Shown here: positions 18,425 to 26,300 of the stretch, piece after piece | How positions within the stretch are numbered: the first letter of the stretch is position 1 | How the letters are laid out: the number at the start of each line of letters is the position of its first letter | NCBI RefSeq assembly: GCF_000422565.1 | Contig: NZ_AUMA01000011.1 | Coordinates: 1-64,000 of the forward strand | Direction: 5' to 3' | From: Desulfovibrio aminophilus DSM 12254 | GTDB taxonomy: Bacteria > Desulfobacterota > Desulfovibrionia > Desulfovibrionales > Desulfovibrionaceae | Length of the DNA: 64,000 nt | Made by a program: the position numbers and the translations under genes | The notes under the pieces: model-generated | What the model was told of the DNA's origin: nothing | The model's database searches: none | What the model saw: the letters and a program-made list of their open reading frames with translations, nothing else

Positions 18425-20011
18425 TCAACGCCCCAGGACTTCGAGAATTTTCGCCTTGAGGGCCTCGGGCTGAAAGGGCTTGGTGATGAAGGCGGTCACG
18501 CCCGATTTCTCCGCAAGATTGCGTTGGGAGGCCTCGGATTCGGTGGTGACCATGATCACGGGCACGTTCTCGCACCCCTCGGTGGCGCGCAGGCGTTCCA
18601 CCAGTTCCATGCCGTCCATGACCGGCATGTTCATGTCCGTGACGACCACCTCCACGACCTCCCCGGACTCGATGATGTCGTAGGCTTCCTGGCCGTTGGC
18701 CGCGGTGAGCGGCTCGAAGCCCAGGTCGGTGAGGATGGCCCGGTGCAGGGCCAGCATGGAGCGGGAGTCGTCGGCGGCCAGGGCCTTGCGCGTCCCGGAC
18801 TCGGCCCGGGGCAGGCGGTCCAGGTCGTCCTCGGCGCGTTCGCCGCCGATCTCCTCAAGCTTTTCGCGGAAAGCGGCGATGATCTCGGCATCCCGCGACT
18901 CGGCCAGGGCGTCCATCAGGGCGGCCGCCGCACCCTCGAACTCGTAGAGCGCGTCGAAGAGGCGCAGGGCCTTGGAGGCGATCAGGGCTTTGGCCAGCCG
19001 GTCGCTCTGCTCGTCGGCCTTGGTCAGGAGGGCGGTGAGGGCCTTGATCATGCCCGGGCTCACATGCCGCTCCAGGCCCATGACCACGGCCATGAGGATC
19101 AGGTCGTCTTTCTCGTTCACGCCGTCCATGAGGCAGATCAGGCCCTTCATGGTTCCGATGCGACCCAGGGCCTCGTACACGGCGTACTTGACGTTGGGGT
19201 CCGAGGCCAGGCCCCGGTCCATGGCGCTCACCAGGATGTCCGCGCCCTTCCTGTGGCCGATGAAGCCCAGGAGGTTCGCGGAGAGGATCTTCTCGTCCGT
19301 GTCGCCGGACTCCAGGCGCGCGCCAAGGAGAGGGACCACCGGCTCGCCGATCCGAACCAGGGTGTCGGTGATGATCCTGCGCACCGTGGGGTTCTTGTGG
19401 TGCAGCCGCTCCACCAGGAAGGTCAGAGTTTCCGGTGTGCCGAAGGCGGCCAGGGCCTCCACGGCCTTCCAGGTGGTCACCTCGCAACGCTCGAAGGCCT
19501 CATCGGTTTCGTTGCCCTGGACGATCGCCATGAGCGCGGGGATGGAGGGCGCGTCGCCCATGGCCCCGAGCATTTCGATGCACAGGGCCGAGGTGAACGC
19601 GTCCGCCGCGGTGAGGTGCTTGCGGAACAGGGGCAGGGAAACCGGGTCGCGGAGCCGCGACAGGGCGGTGAGGATTTCCAGAATCTGATCGGGATCGGTT
19701 TCGGCCTCGCCCAGGGAGGTGAGCACCGGCGCGGCCGAGGTGAAGCCGTATTCGCCGATGACGCGGATGCACAGGGTCCGGTATCCGACGTGGCCGGAGG
19801 CCAGGCCTTCCACGGCCTTGGCCTCGTGCTGGGAGAGCACGGCGTTGAGGGCGTTGACCACCATGTAGTCGATGGAGGTGTCGCCCAGGGGCCGCCTGAG
19901 CAGATCCAGAAGACCGGGCAGGGCGGTGATGTCCTTGCTGCCCGTGATCTCGTTCAGCAGGGTGATCTGGTCCAGAAAATCCATGTCGCGGAAGCTGTCA
20001 AGCATGCCCAT
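18425..20011 (-). CDS. HEAT-repeat protein with C-terminal CheY-like receiver domain
   Basis: 528 aa. Residues 1 to about 395 are alpha-helical repeats of HEAT/PBS-lyase type (recurrent patterns such as ALARIG, VRRIITDTLVRIG, ILSANLLGFIG, YAVYEALGRIG). Residues about 408-528 are a receiver domain with the acidic pair (AADDSR), phosphoacceptor D459 (VVVTDMNMPVMDG), Thr (MVTTES) and K511 (TKPF). It directly follows cheX (47-nt gap). CheX is a CheY-P phosphatase, so this receiver is its plausible substrate. The helical scaffold presumably binds a partner, whose identity is unknown. Receiver at the C-terminus behind HEAT repeats is an uncommon order. Confidence 0.87.
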   Translation of the reverse strand: MGMLDSFRDMDFLDQITLLNEITGSKDITALPGLLDLLRRPLGDTSIDYMVVNALNAVLSQHEAKAVEGLASGHVGYRTLCIRVIGEYGFTSAAPVLTSLGEAETDPDQILEILTALSRLRDPVSLPLFRKHLTAADAFTSALCIEMLGAMGDAPSIPALMAIVQGNETDEAFERCEVTTWKAVEALAAFGTPETLTFLVERLHHKNPTVRRIITDTLVRIGEPVVPLLGARLESGDTDEKILSANLLGFIGHRKGADILVSAMDRGLASDPNVKYAVYEALGRIGTMKGLICLMDGVNEKDDLILMAVVMGLERHVSPGMIKALTALLTKADEQSDRLAKALIASKALRLFDALYEFEGAAAALMDALAESRDAEIIAAFREKLEEIGGERAEDDLDRLPRAESGTRKALAADDSRSMLALHRAILTDLGFEPLTAANGQEAYDIIESGEVVEVVVTDMNMPVMDGMELVERLRATEGCENVPVIMVTTESEASQRNLAEKSGVTAFITKPFQPEALKAKILEVLGR

Positions 20012-20058
20012 GTCTCACTCCGCCAGGGTGTTCCGGCGCGGCCTCGGGGGGGCCAGGC

Positions 20059-20517
20059 CTACTCGAAACAGAATTCGATGGTGAAGTCGCCGTGCTCGGT
20101 CTGGAAGGGAATGGCCATGATCGGGGTCTTGGCCATGTGCGAGATGGTGTGCCCGTCGCCCATGATCACCGAAGGCGTGGAGCCCTGGAAGACCATGCCC
20201 TTCTCGGCCAGCCCGGCGCGGGCCTGGCCCGAGACCATGTTGGTGATCTCGCCCACCGCGTCCCGCACGTCGTTCATGATGTCGCTGATGTCGTCCCCGA
20301 GCATGCCCTTGACGATGGCCACGGCGCAGGGACGGGAAAAGGAGATGGACACGCTGCCGTTCTTTTCGCCGGTAAGGCCCACGAGGCCGGTGACGTCGCC
20401 TTGGGCCACCGTGTTTTTCTTCACGAAGGGCTTGCCCGCCACGGGCGTGATGAAGGCCATGGTCGAGATGACGTTGATGGCGGCCTTGATGAAGGGTTTG
20501 GCCAGTTCGACATCCAT
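20059..20517 (-). CDS. cheX: CheX family CheY-P phosphatase
   Basis: 152 aa. The ATG at 20517 follows a GAGGAG ribosome binding site, and the frame extension beyond it is a shadow. The CheC/CheX signature E-x-x-N is present as E90-I-T-N93 within GEITNMVSGQ, and GMLGDD precedes it. Only one such motif is seen, as in CheX. CheX dephosphorylates CheY-P, and here it is transcribed just ahead of the HEAT-receiver protein. It is divergent from the MFS gene across 181 nt. Confidence 0.9.
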   Translation of the reverse strand: MDVELAKPFIKAAINVISTMAFITPVAGKPFVKKNTVAQGDVTGLVGLTGEKNGSVSISFSRPCAVAIVKGMLGDDISDIMNDVRDAVGEITNMVSGQARAGLAEKGMVFQGSTPSVIMGDGHTISHMAKTPIMAIPFQTEHGDFTIEFCFE

Positions 20518-20591
20518 GCGCGTGCTCCTCTCGGTCCGTGGGGCGGGGGGATCCGCCTTTTGGCCCACGATATGCCGTGGTTGTATGTCCG

Positions 20592-20616
20592 CCCGGGCTT
20601 TCGGGTCAAGCCCGGG
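20592..20616. repeat. Inverted repeat in cheX/MFS intergenic region
   Basis: CCCGGGCTT (20592-20600) and AAGCCCGGG (20608-20616) with a 7-nt spacer. It lies in the middle of the divergent intergenic region and overlaps a possible minus-strand -35 (TTGACC). It could be an operator. No regulator can be assigned. Confidence 0.45.
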
Positions 20617-20698
20617 GCCGAGAATATAACATCCCCGCCGTCGAGCCGCGTTCTGCGCCGTTGCGTCAGGCCCGAGCCGGGGCTATGAAGGTCGGACC

Positions 20699-21901
20699 AT
20701 GACGCGACGCACGCGCGAGACCTCCGAGCGGACCCTGGCCGCCGCCCTGCCCGCGCTGCTCTGCGTGAGCACCCTCTATCTGCTCAGCTTTCTCGCCCGA
20801 ACCATCCTGGCCCCGCTGCTGCCCGCCGTGCGGGCCGAACTGGGCCTGGGGCACGCGGCCTCCGGGGAACTTTACCTTCTGTTGGGGAGCGGGATCGCGC
20901 TGGGGCTTCTTTCAAACAGCTTGGCGGCCAGCCTCCTGGACCATCGCCGCGCGGCGGTCCTTTCCGCCGTGTCCACGGGCGCGGCCCTGCTCTGGGCGGC
21001 CGCCTCCGGCGGCATGGAGTCCTTCCGTTGCGCGCTGTTCGCCGTGGGCCTGGGCGCGGGCCTCTACCTGCCCTCGGGCGTGGCCATCGTGACCGCAACC
21101 GTTCGGGCGCCGGACTGGGGCAAGGCCCTGGCCCTGCATGAGCTGGCTCCGAATCTGAGCTTCGCCCTGGCTCCGCTCTTGGCCGAGGCCATGCTCCACT
21201 GGCTTTCCTGGCGCGTGGGCTTGGCCGTGCTGGGCGTTCTGGAAATCTTGGCGGGTCTGTTCTTCCTGGCCGGGCGTCTGGGCGTGGGACTGCGCGGCAG
21301 CGCTCCGAGGCCCGGGGTGCTGCGCGGGCTCATGCGCGAACCGGCCTTTTGGGCCGTGGTCTGCGCCTTCGGCCTGGCCGTGTCGGCCAGCTTCGGCACC
21401 TACTCCATGTCCACGCTGTACATGGTGGACCGGGGCATTCCGCGCCCGCAGGCCAACGGGTTCCTGAGTCTGGCGCGGCTGGCGGCCCTGTTCGCGGCCC
21501 TGGGCGCGGGCTGGGTCACGGATCGGCTGGGCCCCACGGCCACCCTGCGGGCCTACTTTCTGGGCATGGGCGCGGCCCTGGCCTCCCTGGGGCTGGCCCC
21601 CACGGCGGTCCTGCCGTGGCTTCTCGTGTGCGAGGCGGTCTGCTCGGTGTTCTTCTTCCCGGCCTGCGTGGCCGCCCTGTCGCGGGCTTTTCCCGGCGAA
21701 CTGCGCAGCCTGACCCTCTCCCTGGCCGTGCCCCTGGGCCTGGCCCTGGGCCTGGGCGGCGTGCCCGTGGCGCTGGGCGCGTTCGGGGACGCCGGGGTTT
21801 TCGGGCTGGGGTTCGTCCTGCTGGGCGGGCTCGTATGCTGTGGTCTGCTTCTGCCCCGCCGTCTGCGGCCGCGCCTTGCCCGGTCTGACGAAAGGGGATA
21901 G
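20699..21901 (+). CDS. MFS transporter
   Basis: 400 aa with 12 predicted membrane helices, and loop residues typical of major facilitator proteins (GLLSNSLAASLLDHRRAA between helices 2 and 3, GWVTDRLGPTATLRAY in the second half). The substrate is not evident. It is the first gene of a run of plus-strand transporter genes but is separated by 25 nt from nupC, so co-transcription is possible. Confidence 0.85.
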   Translation: MTRRTRETSERTLAAALPALLCVSTLYLLSFLARTILAPLLPAVRAELGLGHAASGELYLLLGSGIALGLLSNSLAASLLDHRRAAVLSAVSTGAALLWAAASGGMESFRCALFAVGLGAGLYLPSGVAIVTATVRAPDWGKALALHELAPNLSFALAPLLAEAMLHWLSWRVGLAVLGVLEILAGLFFLAGRLGVGLRGSAPRPGVLRGLMREPAFWAVVCAFGLAVSASFGTYSMSTLYMVDRGIPRPQANGFLSLARLAALFAALGAGWVTDRLGPTATLRAYFLGMGAALASLGLAPTAVLPWLLVCEAVCSVFFFPACVAALSRAFPGELRSLTLSLAVPLGLALGLGGVPVALGAFGDAGVFGLGFVLLGGLVCCGLLLPRRLRPRLARSDERG

Positions 21902-21926
21902 TCCAAGTCACGAATCGGAGACGACG

Positions 21927-23171
21927 ATGGGGATGTTCCAAAGTGTCCTGGGCCTGTTCGCCCTGGTGCTTCTCTGCTGGCTGGTGAGCGAAAATCGCAA
22001 GGCCGCGCGTCTGCGGCCCGTAATCACCGGTCTGGGGCTCCAGTTCGCCGTGGCCCTGGTGCTGTTCAAGCTCCCGGCCTGTCGGCAGGCCTTCCTCTGG
22101 CTGAATCGGGCGGTGGCGGCAGTGGAGGAGGCCACCCGCAGCGGCACGAGTTTCGTCTTCGGCTATCTGGGCGGCGGGCCGCTGCCCTTCACCGAAAGCT
22201 ACCCCGGCTCGGCCTTCGTGCTCGCCTTCCAGGCCATTCCCCTGGTCCTGGTGGTCAGCGCCCTGTCCTCGCTGCTTTTTTACTGGCGCGTTCTGCCCCT
22301 GGTGGTGCGCGGCTTCTCCTGGGTGCTGGAGAAGTCGATGCGCATCGGCGGAGCCCTGGGGCTGTCCGTGGCGGCCAACGTCTTCGTGGGCATGGTCGAG
22401 GCCCCTTTGATCATCAAGCCCTATCTCGGCCGCATGACCCGCAGCGAGCTGTTCACCTGCATGACCAGCGGCATGGCGACCATCGCCGGCACGGTCTTCA
22501 TCCTCTACGCCGGCATCCTGCGCCAGACCATTCCCGACGCCCTGGGGCATCTCCTGGCGGCCTCGGTGATCAGCGCCCCGGCCGCCATCCTCGTCTCCCA
22601 GCTCATGATCCCGGAAACCGAGGACATCTCCCTGGGCAGGGTCGATCCTCCGCGCACGGCCATGAGCAGCATGGACGCCGTGGCCCAGGGCACGGCCGAC
22701 GGCATCGGGCTGTACCTCAACATTCTGGCGATGCTCGTGGTGCTCATCGCCTTGGTGGCTCTGGGCAATTCCCTGCTGGGCCTGCTGCCGGACGTGGGCG
22801 GCGCGCCGCTTTCGCTCCAGCGCCTGGCGGGCTGGATTCTCGCGCCGCTGGCCTGGCTCCTGGGCGTGCCCTGGGCCGAGGCCCATACGGCCGGAACGCT
22901 CCTTGGCGTGAAGGTGGTGCTCAACGAGCTGCTGGCCTTCGTCGATTTGGCCGCGCTGCCTCCCGGGGCGCTGTCGGAGAGAAGCCGGCTCATACTGACC
23001 TACGCCATGTGCGGCTTCGCCAATTTCGGCAGTCTGGGCATCATGATCGGCGGCATGCGCGCCCTGGTTCCGGAGCGCGCCCGCGAGGTCGCCGAATTGG
23101 GGCCGCGGACCATCCTCTCGGGATTTCTGGCTTCCTGCATGACCGGCGCCGTGGTCGGCGTCATTCTTTGA
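21927..23171 (+). CDS. NupC/CNT family nucleoside transporter
   Basis: 414 aa. The ATG at 21927 gives the standard NupC N-terminus (MGMFQSVLGLFALVLLCWLVSE). Family features include a G-x-x-x-F-FGYLGGG region, F-AFQ-x-P helix (FVLAFQAIPLVLVVS), G-x-x-M-x-x-x-F-x-C (TCMTSGMATIAGTV) and NEL-AF (VLNELLAFVDLA) followed by CGFANFGSLGIMIGG. It imports nucleosides by H+ or Na+ symport. It is followed 13 nt later by a hydrolase gene. Confidence 0.92.
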   Translation: MGMFQSVLGLFALVLLCWLVSENRKAARLRPVITGLGLQFAVALVLFKLPACRQAFLWLNRAVAAVEEATRSGTSFVFGYLGGGPLPFTESYPGSAFVLAFQAIPLVLVVSALSSLLFYWRVLPLVVRGFSWVLEKSMRIGGALGLSVAANVFVGMVEAPLIIKPYLGRMTRSELFTCMTSGMATIAGTVFILYAGILRQTIPDALGHLLAASVISAPAAILVSQLMIPETEDISLGRVDPPRTAMSSMDAVAQGTADGIGLYLNILAMLVVLIALVALGNSLLGLLPDVGGAPLSLQRLAGWILAPLAWLLGVPWAEAHTAGTLLGVKVVLNELLAFVDLAALPPGALSERSRLILTYAMCGFANFGSLGIMIGGMRALVPERAREVAELGPRTILSGFLASCMTGAVVGVIL

Positions 23172-23184
23172 GGAGCGGTTGCGA

Positions 23185-23931
23185 ATGAACTACGTGATTC
23201 ATCCCATCGTCATGGGCAGCAAGGTGTTCGACAAGGGCATGATGACCTATCAGCACGGCTACGGAACGCCCTACGTCATCCCCATCTACTGCTGGTACCT
23301 GGAGGGCGGGGAGAAAAAGATCCTCGTGGACACGGGCGAGATGCGGCCCATCCGCTCCGAGGACCGGGAGAAGGCTCTCGGCGGGCGCATCCACACCTTC
23401 GAGGAGGGTTTGGCCCTCTACGGCCTCAAGCCCGAGGACATCGACATCGTCATCCACACCCACCTGCACAACGACCACTGTGAGAACGACAGCCTCTGCG
23501 TGAACGCCGTGATTTACGTGCACGAGGCCGAGCTGGCCGCCGTGCATGACCCGCACCCGCTCGATTTCCGCTACCTGGAAGACTACATTGAGGAGGTCGA
23601 GGAACGCGGCCAGATCGTGCCCGTGAGCGGGGACATGGAAATCGTTCCCGGCGTGCGCGTGATCCACACCCCGGCGCACACGGACGGCGGGCTCACCGTG
23701 CTCGTGGACACGGCCAAGGGCGTGGCCGCCATCACCGGCTTCTGCGTCATCATGGAAAACCTGGAACCGCCTCGCGAGGTCCGGGGCATGGAGATGGAGG
23801 TCATCCCGCCGGGAACCTGCACGAATCCCAAGGCGGCCTACGACATCCTGCTCAAGGTCAAGGGCCTGGCGGACATCCTTCTGCCCTTGCACGAGCCGCG
23901 CTTCGCCTCCACACCGTCAATCCCGGAGTAG
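23185..23931 (+). CDS. Metallo-beta-lactamase-fold hydrolase (AHL-lactonase-like)
   Basis: 248 aa. The ATG at 23185 sits 9 nt behind AGGAG, so it is preferred over the TTG at 23179. The binuclear zinc motif HxHxDH is intact (H93-L-H95-N-D97-H98). The next ligands are in HTPAHTDGG, then a Thr/Asp-rich strand and LPLHEPRF at the end. Length and motif spacing resemble AttM/AiiA-type N-acyl-homoserine lactonases. Many such proteins act on other lactones or esters, so quorum quenching is not claimed. It lies between nupC and an AEC transporter gene, all closely spaced. Confidence 0.85.
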   Translation: MNYVIHPIVMGSKVFDKGMMTYQHGYGTPYVIPIYCWYLEGGEKKILVDTGEMRPIRSEDREKALGGRIHTFEEGLALYGLKPEDIDIVIHTHLHNDHCENDSLCVNAVIYVHEAELAAVHDPHPLDFRYLEDYIEEVEERGQIVPVSGDMEIVPGVRVIHTPAHTDGGLTVLVDTAKGVAAITGFCVIMENLEPPREVRGMEMEVIPPGTCTNPKAAYDILLKVKGLADILLPLHEPRFASTPSIPE

Positions 23932-23935
23932 GGCC

Positions 23936-24847
23936 GTGGCCGAAATCCTGGCGGGCATCGCGCCGATTTTCGCCCTCATCCTGGCGGGCTACGGACTCAA
24001 ACGTGTCGGTTTCCCTGGCGAGGGGTTCTGGCCGGACCTGGAGCGGCTGACCTACTACGTGCTTTTTCCGGCCCTGCTGGTGGACAGCCTGTCGAGCAAG
24101 GAGACGGCTGGGCTGCCCGTGGCCCTGCCCGCCCTGGCCCTGATTCTGGCAGTCTGCGCCACGGCCCTGCTGCTCCTGCTTCTGCGGACCCGCCTCGGGC
24201 TCTCCGGCCCGACCTTCACCTCGGTCCTGCAGGGCAGCATCCGGCCCAACACCTACGTGGGCCTCTCCCTGGCCTCGGTCCTGCTCGGGGTCCAGGGACT
24301 GGCCCGCTCCGCCGTGGCCATGGTGGTCCTGGTGCCGCTGGTGAACACCCTGGCCGTGGCCGCGCTCAACCGCTACGGCGAGGGCCGACCCCGGACCGGC
24401 CTGATCGGGGTGCTCCGGGAGCTGGCCAGGAACCCGCTGATCCTGGCCTGTCTGGCCGGGCTTCTGCTCAACTCCCTGGGCCAGCGTCTGCCCTTCGGGC
24501 TCTCCGACATCGCGGCCATCCTCGGCCGGGGGGCCCTGCCCCTGGCGCTGCTGGCCGTGGGCGCGGGCCTGCGTTTTCAGCAGACCCAAGGAGCCCCGCT
24601 GATCCTGGCCTGTCTCTTTCACCTGGTGGTGCAGCCGCTGTTCGCCGCGGCGGCCTGCTCGGCCCTGGGCGTGGACCCGGAATCCCGGCTGGTGGTGATC
24701 ATCTTCACCGCCGTTCCGGCCTCGGTATCGTCCTACATCCTGGCACGTCAGATGGGCGGGGACGCGGACCTCATGGCCTCGGTGATCACGCTCGAAACGG
24801 CCGTCTCGGCGCTGACCCTGCCCCTGGCCGTGGCTTGGCTGGGGTGA
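23936..24847 (+). CDS. AEC (auxin efflux carrier) family transporter
   Basis: 303 aa, beginning with GTG at 23936, 4 nt after the upstream stop. About ten membrane helices in two halves. Typical AEC features are IAPIFALILAGYGLKR at the N-terminus, YYVLFPALLVDSL (helix 2, LFPALL) and ILARQMGGDADLMASVITLET near the end. Bacterial members carry malate, malonate or other organic anions. The substrate here may relate to the product of the upstream hydrolase (inference). Confidence 0.88.
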   Translation: MAEILAGIAPIFALILAGYGLKRVGFPGEGFWPDLERLTYYVLFPALLVDSLSSKETAGLPVALPALALILAVCATALLLLLLRTRLGLSGPTFTSVLQGSIRPNTYVGLSLASVLLGVQGLARSAVAMVVLVPLVNTLAVAALNRYGEGRPRTGLIGVLRELARNPLILACLAGLLLNSLGQRLPFGLSDIAAILGRGALPLALLAVGAGLRFQQTQGAPLILACLFHLVVQPLFAAAACSALGVDPESRLVVIIFTAVPASVSSYILARQMGGDADLMASVITLETAVSALTLPLAVAWLG

Positions 24848-24920
24848 TTCCGGCCTTGCCTTTCCGGTCCACATCCGGCACAAGGCCAGGCATTGAACGA
24901 AATCCTCCAAGGAGCACGAC

Positions 24921-25304
24921 ATGGCAGAAGACTTCCGCAAGCTGTTGAAGGAAGCCAACCGCAGCGATGACTGGGGGCGCTACTTCGAGGACATCGTGGT
25001 GCAGGGCTTCCTGGTCCTCTCGGCCCAGGCCAGCAGTGTGCACGCCAGCATCCCCGAGGAGACCCTGGACGACCCGGACGCCTATGAGGCCTGGCAGGTG
25101 TCCCTGAGCCAGAACGGCAAGCGCACCCTGACCCAGAAAGGCTACGGCGCGTGGGATGAGCTGTCCCGCAAGCCCTGGGCCGAGCACTTCACGCCGCACG
25201 AGATCGACGGCATCATGGAGGCGGAGTTCGTGCCCACGGCCGTGGTCCAGCAGATCTACGAGGACCTGCTGGCCTGGAAGAAGGAGCCCTGGACCGGGGA
25301 CTAG
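24921..25304 (+). CDS. Conserved-looking hypothetical protein
   Basis: 127 aa, with an AAGGAG ribosome binding site 6 nt before the ATG. Soluble, acidic, rich in aromatic residues (W at several sites) and helices. It has no cysteine and no recognisable motif. The stop overlaps the convergent DUF554 stop (shared CTAG, 25301-25304). It follows the AEC gene by 73 nt. I do not recognise the family. Confidence 0.75.
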   Translation: MAEDFRKLLKEANRSDDWGRYFEDIVVQGFLVLSAQASSVHASIPEETLDDPDAYEAWQVSLSQNGKRTLTQKGYGAWDELSRKPWAEHFTPHEIDGIMEAEFVPTAVVQQIYEDLLAWKKEPWTGD

Positions 25305-25984
25305 CCGAAGATCAGGGTCAGGACCACGACCACCGGCAGGGCGGGCAGGAGGTTGGAGAGCTTCACGCGCTTGATGTCCAGGAGCGTGAAGCCGATGCCC
25401 AGGATGAGCACCCCGCCCGTGGCCGTGAGCTGGGCGATGAGCAGGGGCGAGAAATACTGCTGGAAGACCCCGGCGAAGAGGGTCAGCCCGCCCTGGTAGA
25501 GCAGCACGGGCAGGAAGGAGAAGAGCACGCCCGCCCCGTAGGTCGAGGCCAGGGCCACGGAAGCGAAGCCGTCCAGGATGGACTTGGTGTAGAGCACCGT
25601 GGCGTCGCCCCGGATGCCTTCGTCGAAGGAACCGATGATGGCCATGGCTCCGATGCAGAAGATGAGCGAGGACGTGATCAGGCCGTCGGTGAAGGCCGCG
25701 TTCTTGGACCGCACCACGGCCTTCAGCTTGCCCGCCAGGATCTCGAAGAGCCCTTCCAGGTTGAGCAGTTCGCCGAGGATCCCGCCCAGGAGTACGCTGA
25801 AGATCAGGATGAGGATGTTTTCCACCTTGAGGGCCATCTGGATGCCGATGAGCAGGACGCAGAGGCCCAGACCCTGGAAGACGATGGCCCGCACGCGTTC
25901 GGGAAAGCGGTTGTGCAGGAGCATGCCGATGACGCTGCCGAGGATGATGGCCAGGGCGTTGACCAGGGAACCCAGGGGGAGCAT
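25301..25984 (-). CDS. DUF554 family membrane protein
   Basis: 227 aa with about seven membrane helices. It begins with the family pattern LGSLVNALAIILGSVIGMLL and contains FCIGAMAIIGSFDEGIRGD, quoted as FCIGAMAIIG and DEGIRGD. DUF554 (YdfK-like) proteins are putative transporters of unknown substrate. The ATG at 25984 is the family start. The open frame reaching back over the tRNA region is spurious. Confidence 0.88.
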   Translation of the reverse strand: MLPLGSLVNALAIILGSVIGMLLHNRFPERVRAIVFQGLGLCVLLIGIQMALKVENILILIFSVLLGGILGELLNLEGLFEILAGKLKAVVRSKNAAFTDGLITSSLIFCIGAMAIIGSFDEGIRGDATVLYTKSILDGFASVALASTYGAGVLFSFLPVLLYQGGLTLFAGVFQQYFSPLLIAQLTATGGVLILGIGFTLLDIKRVKLSNLLPALPVVVVLTLIFG

Positions 25985-26108
25985 GGATTTTCCTTGTGTT
26001 GCGGTGCCGACGCGGCGGGGATAGCAGGTCCGGCCCGCGCTGGCAAGCGGACCCGGGTTCGCCCATTGACACGTTGGGCCGAGCTCCCCTATGAAGAAGT
26101 CCCTCCGT

Positions 26109-26195
26109 GCCGGGATGGCGGAATTGGTAGACGCAGCGGACTCAAAATCCGCCGGTGGCGACACCTTGGGGGTTCGACTCCCCCTCCCGGTACCA
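26109..26195 (+). tRNA. tRNA-Leu (anticodon CAA)
   Basis: 87 nt class II tRNA with long variable arm. Acceptor stem GCCGGGA/TCCCGGT, encoded CCA, anticodon stem GCGGA/TCCGC around loop CTCAAAA with anticodon CAA (reads UUG), T-arm GGGGGTTCGACTCCCCC. It stands alone between the divergently read DUF554 gene and the convergent RND operon. Confidence 0.96.
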
Positions 26196-26214
26196 GAGAA
26201 AACCGTTGGATGAC

Positions 26215-26246
26215 AAAGGCTCCCGGCCGACAAGCCGGGAGCCTTT
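26215..26246. terminator. Terminator after tRNA-Leu, shared with RND operon end
   Basis: A 13-bp perfect inverted repeat (AAAGGCTCCCGGC / GCCGGGAGCCTTT) with a 6-nt loop, followed by TTTCTTGTTT on the plus strand. It lies 20 nt behind the tRNA and 55 nt behind the convergent outer-membrane-factor gene, so it can serve both strands. Confidence 0.9.
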
Positions 26247-26300
26247 CTTGTTTCACGTGCATTGAATGGAGCGGGGAGTAACGCGGCCTTCGTCGCGTCG

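Noticed and set aside
20518-20698. Possible -24/-12 promoter (CGGCAT with GG-N10-GC spacing) ahead of cheX
   Set aside because: Only the spacing fits. The -24 block has two mismatches and the -12 block reads GGGC. Likely chance in GC-rich DNA.
26109-26300. tRNA-Leu as an attachment site for an integrated element
   Set aside because: No integrase, no direct repeat of the tRNA 3' end, and normal housekeeping-type genes on both sides.
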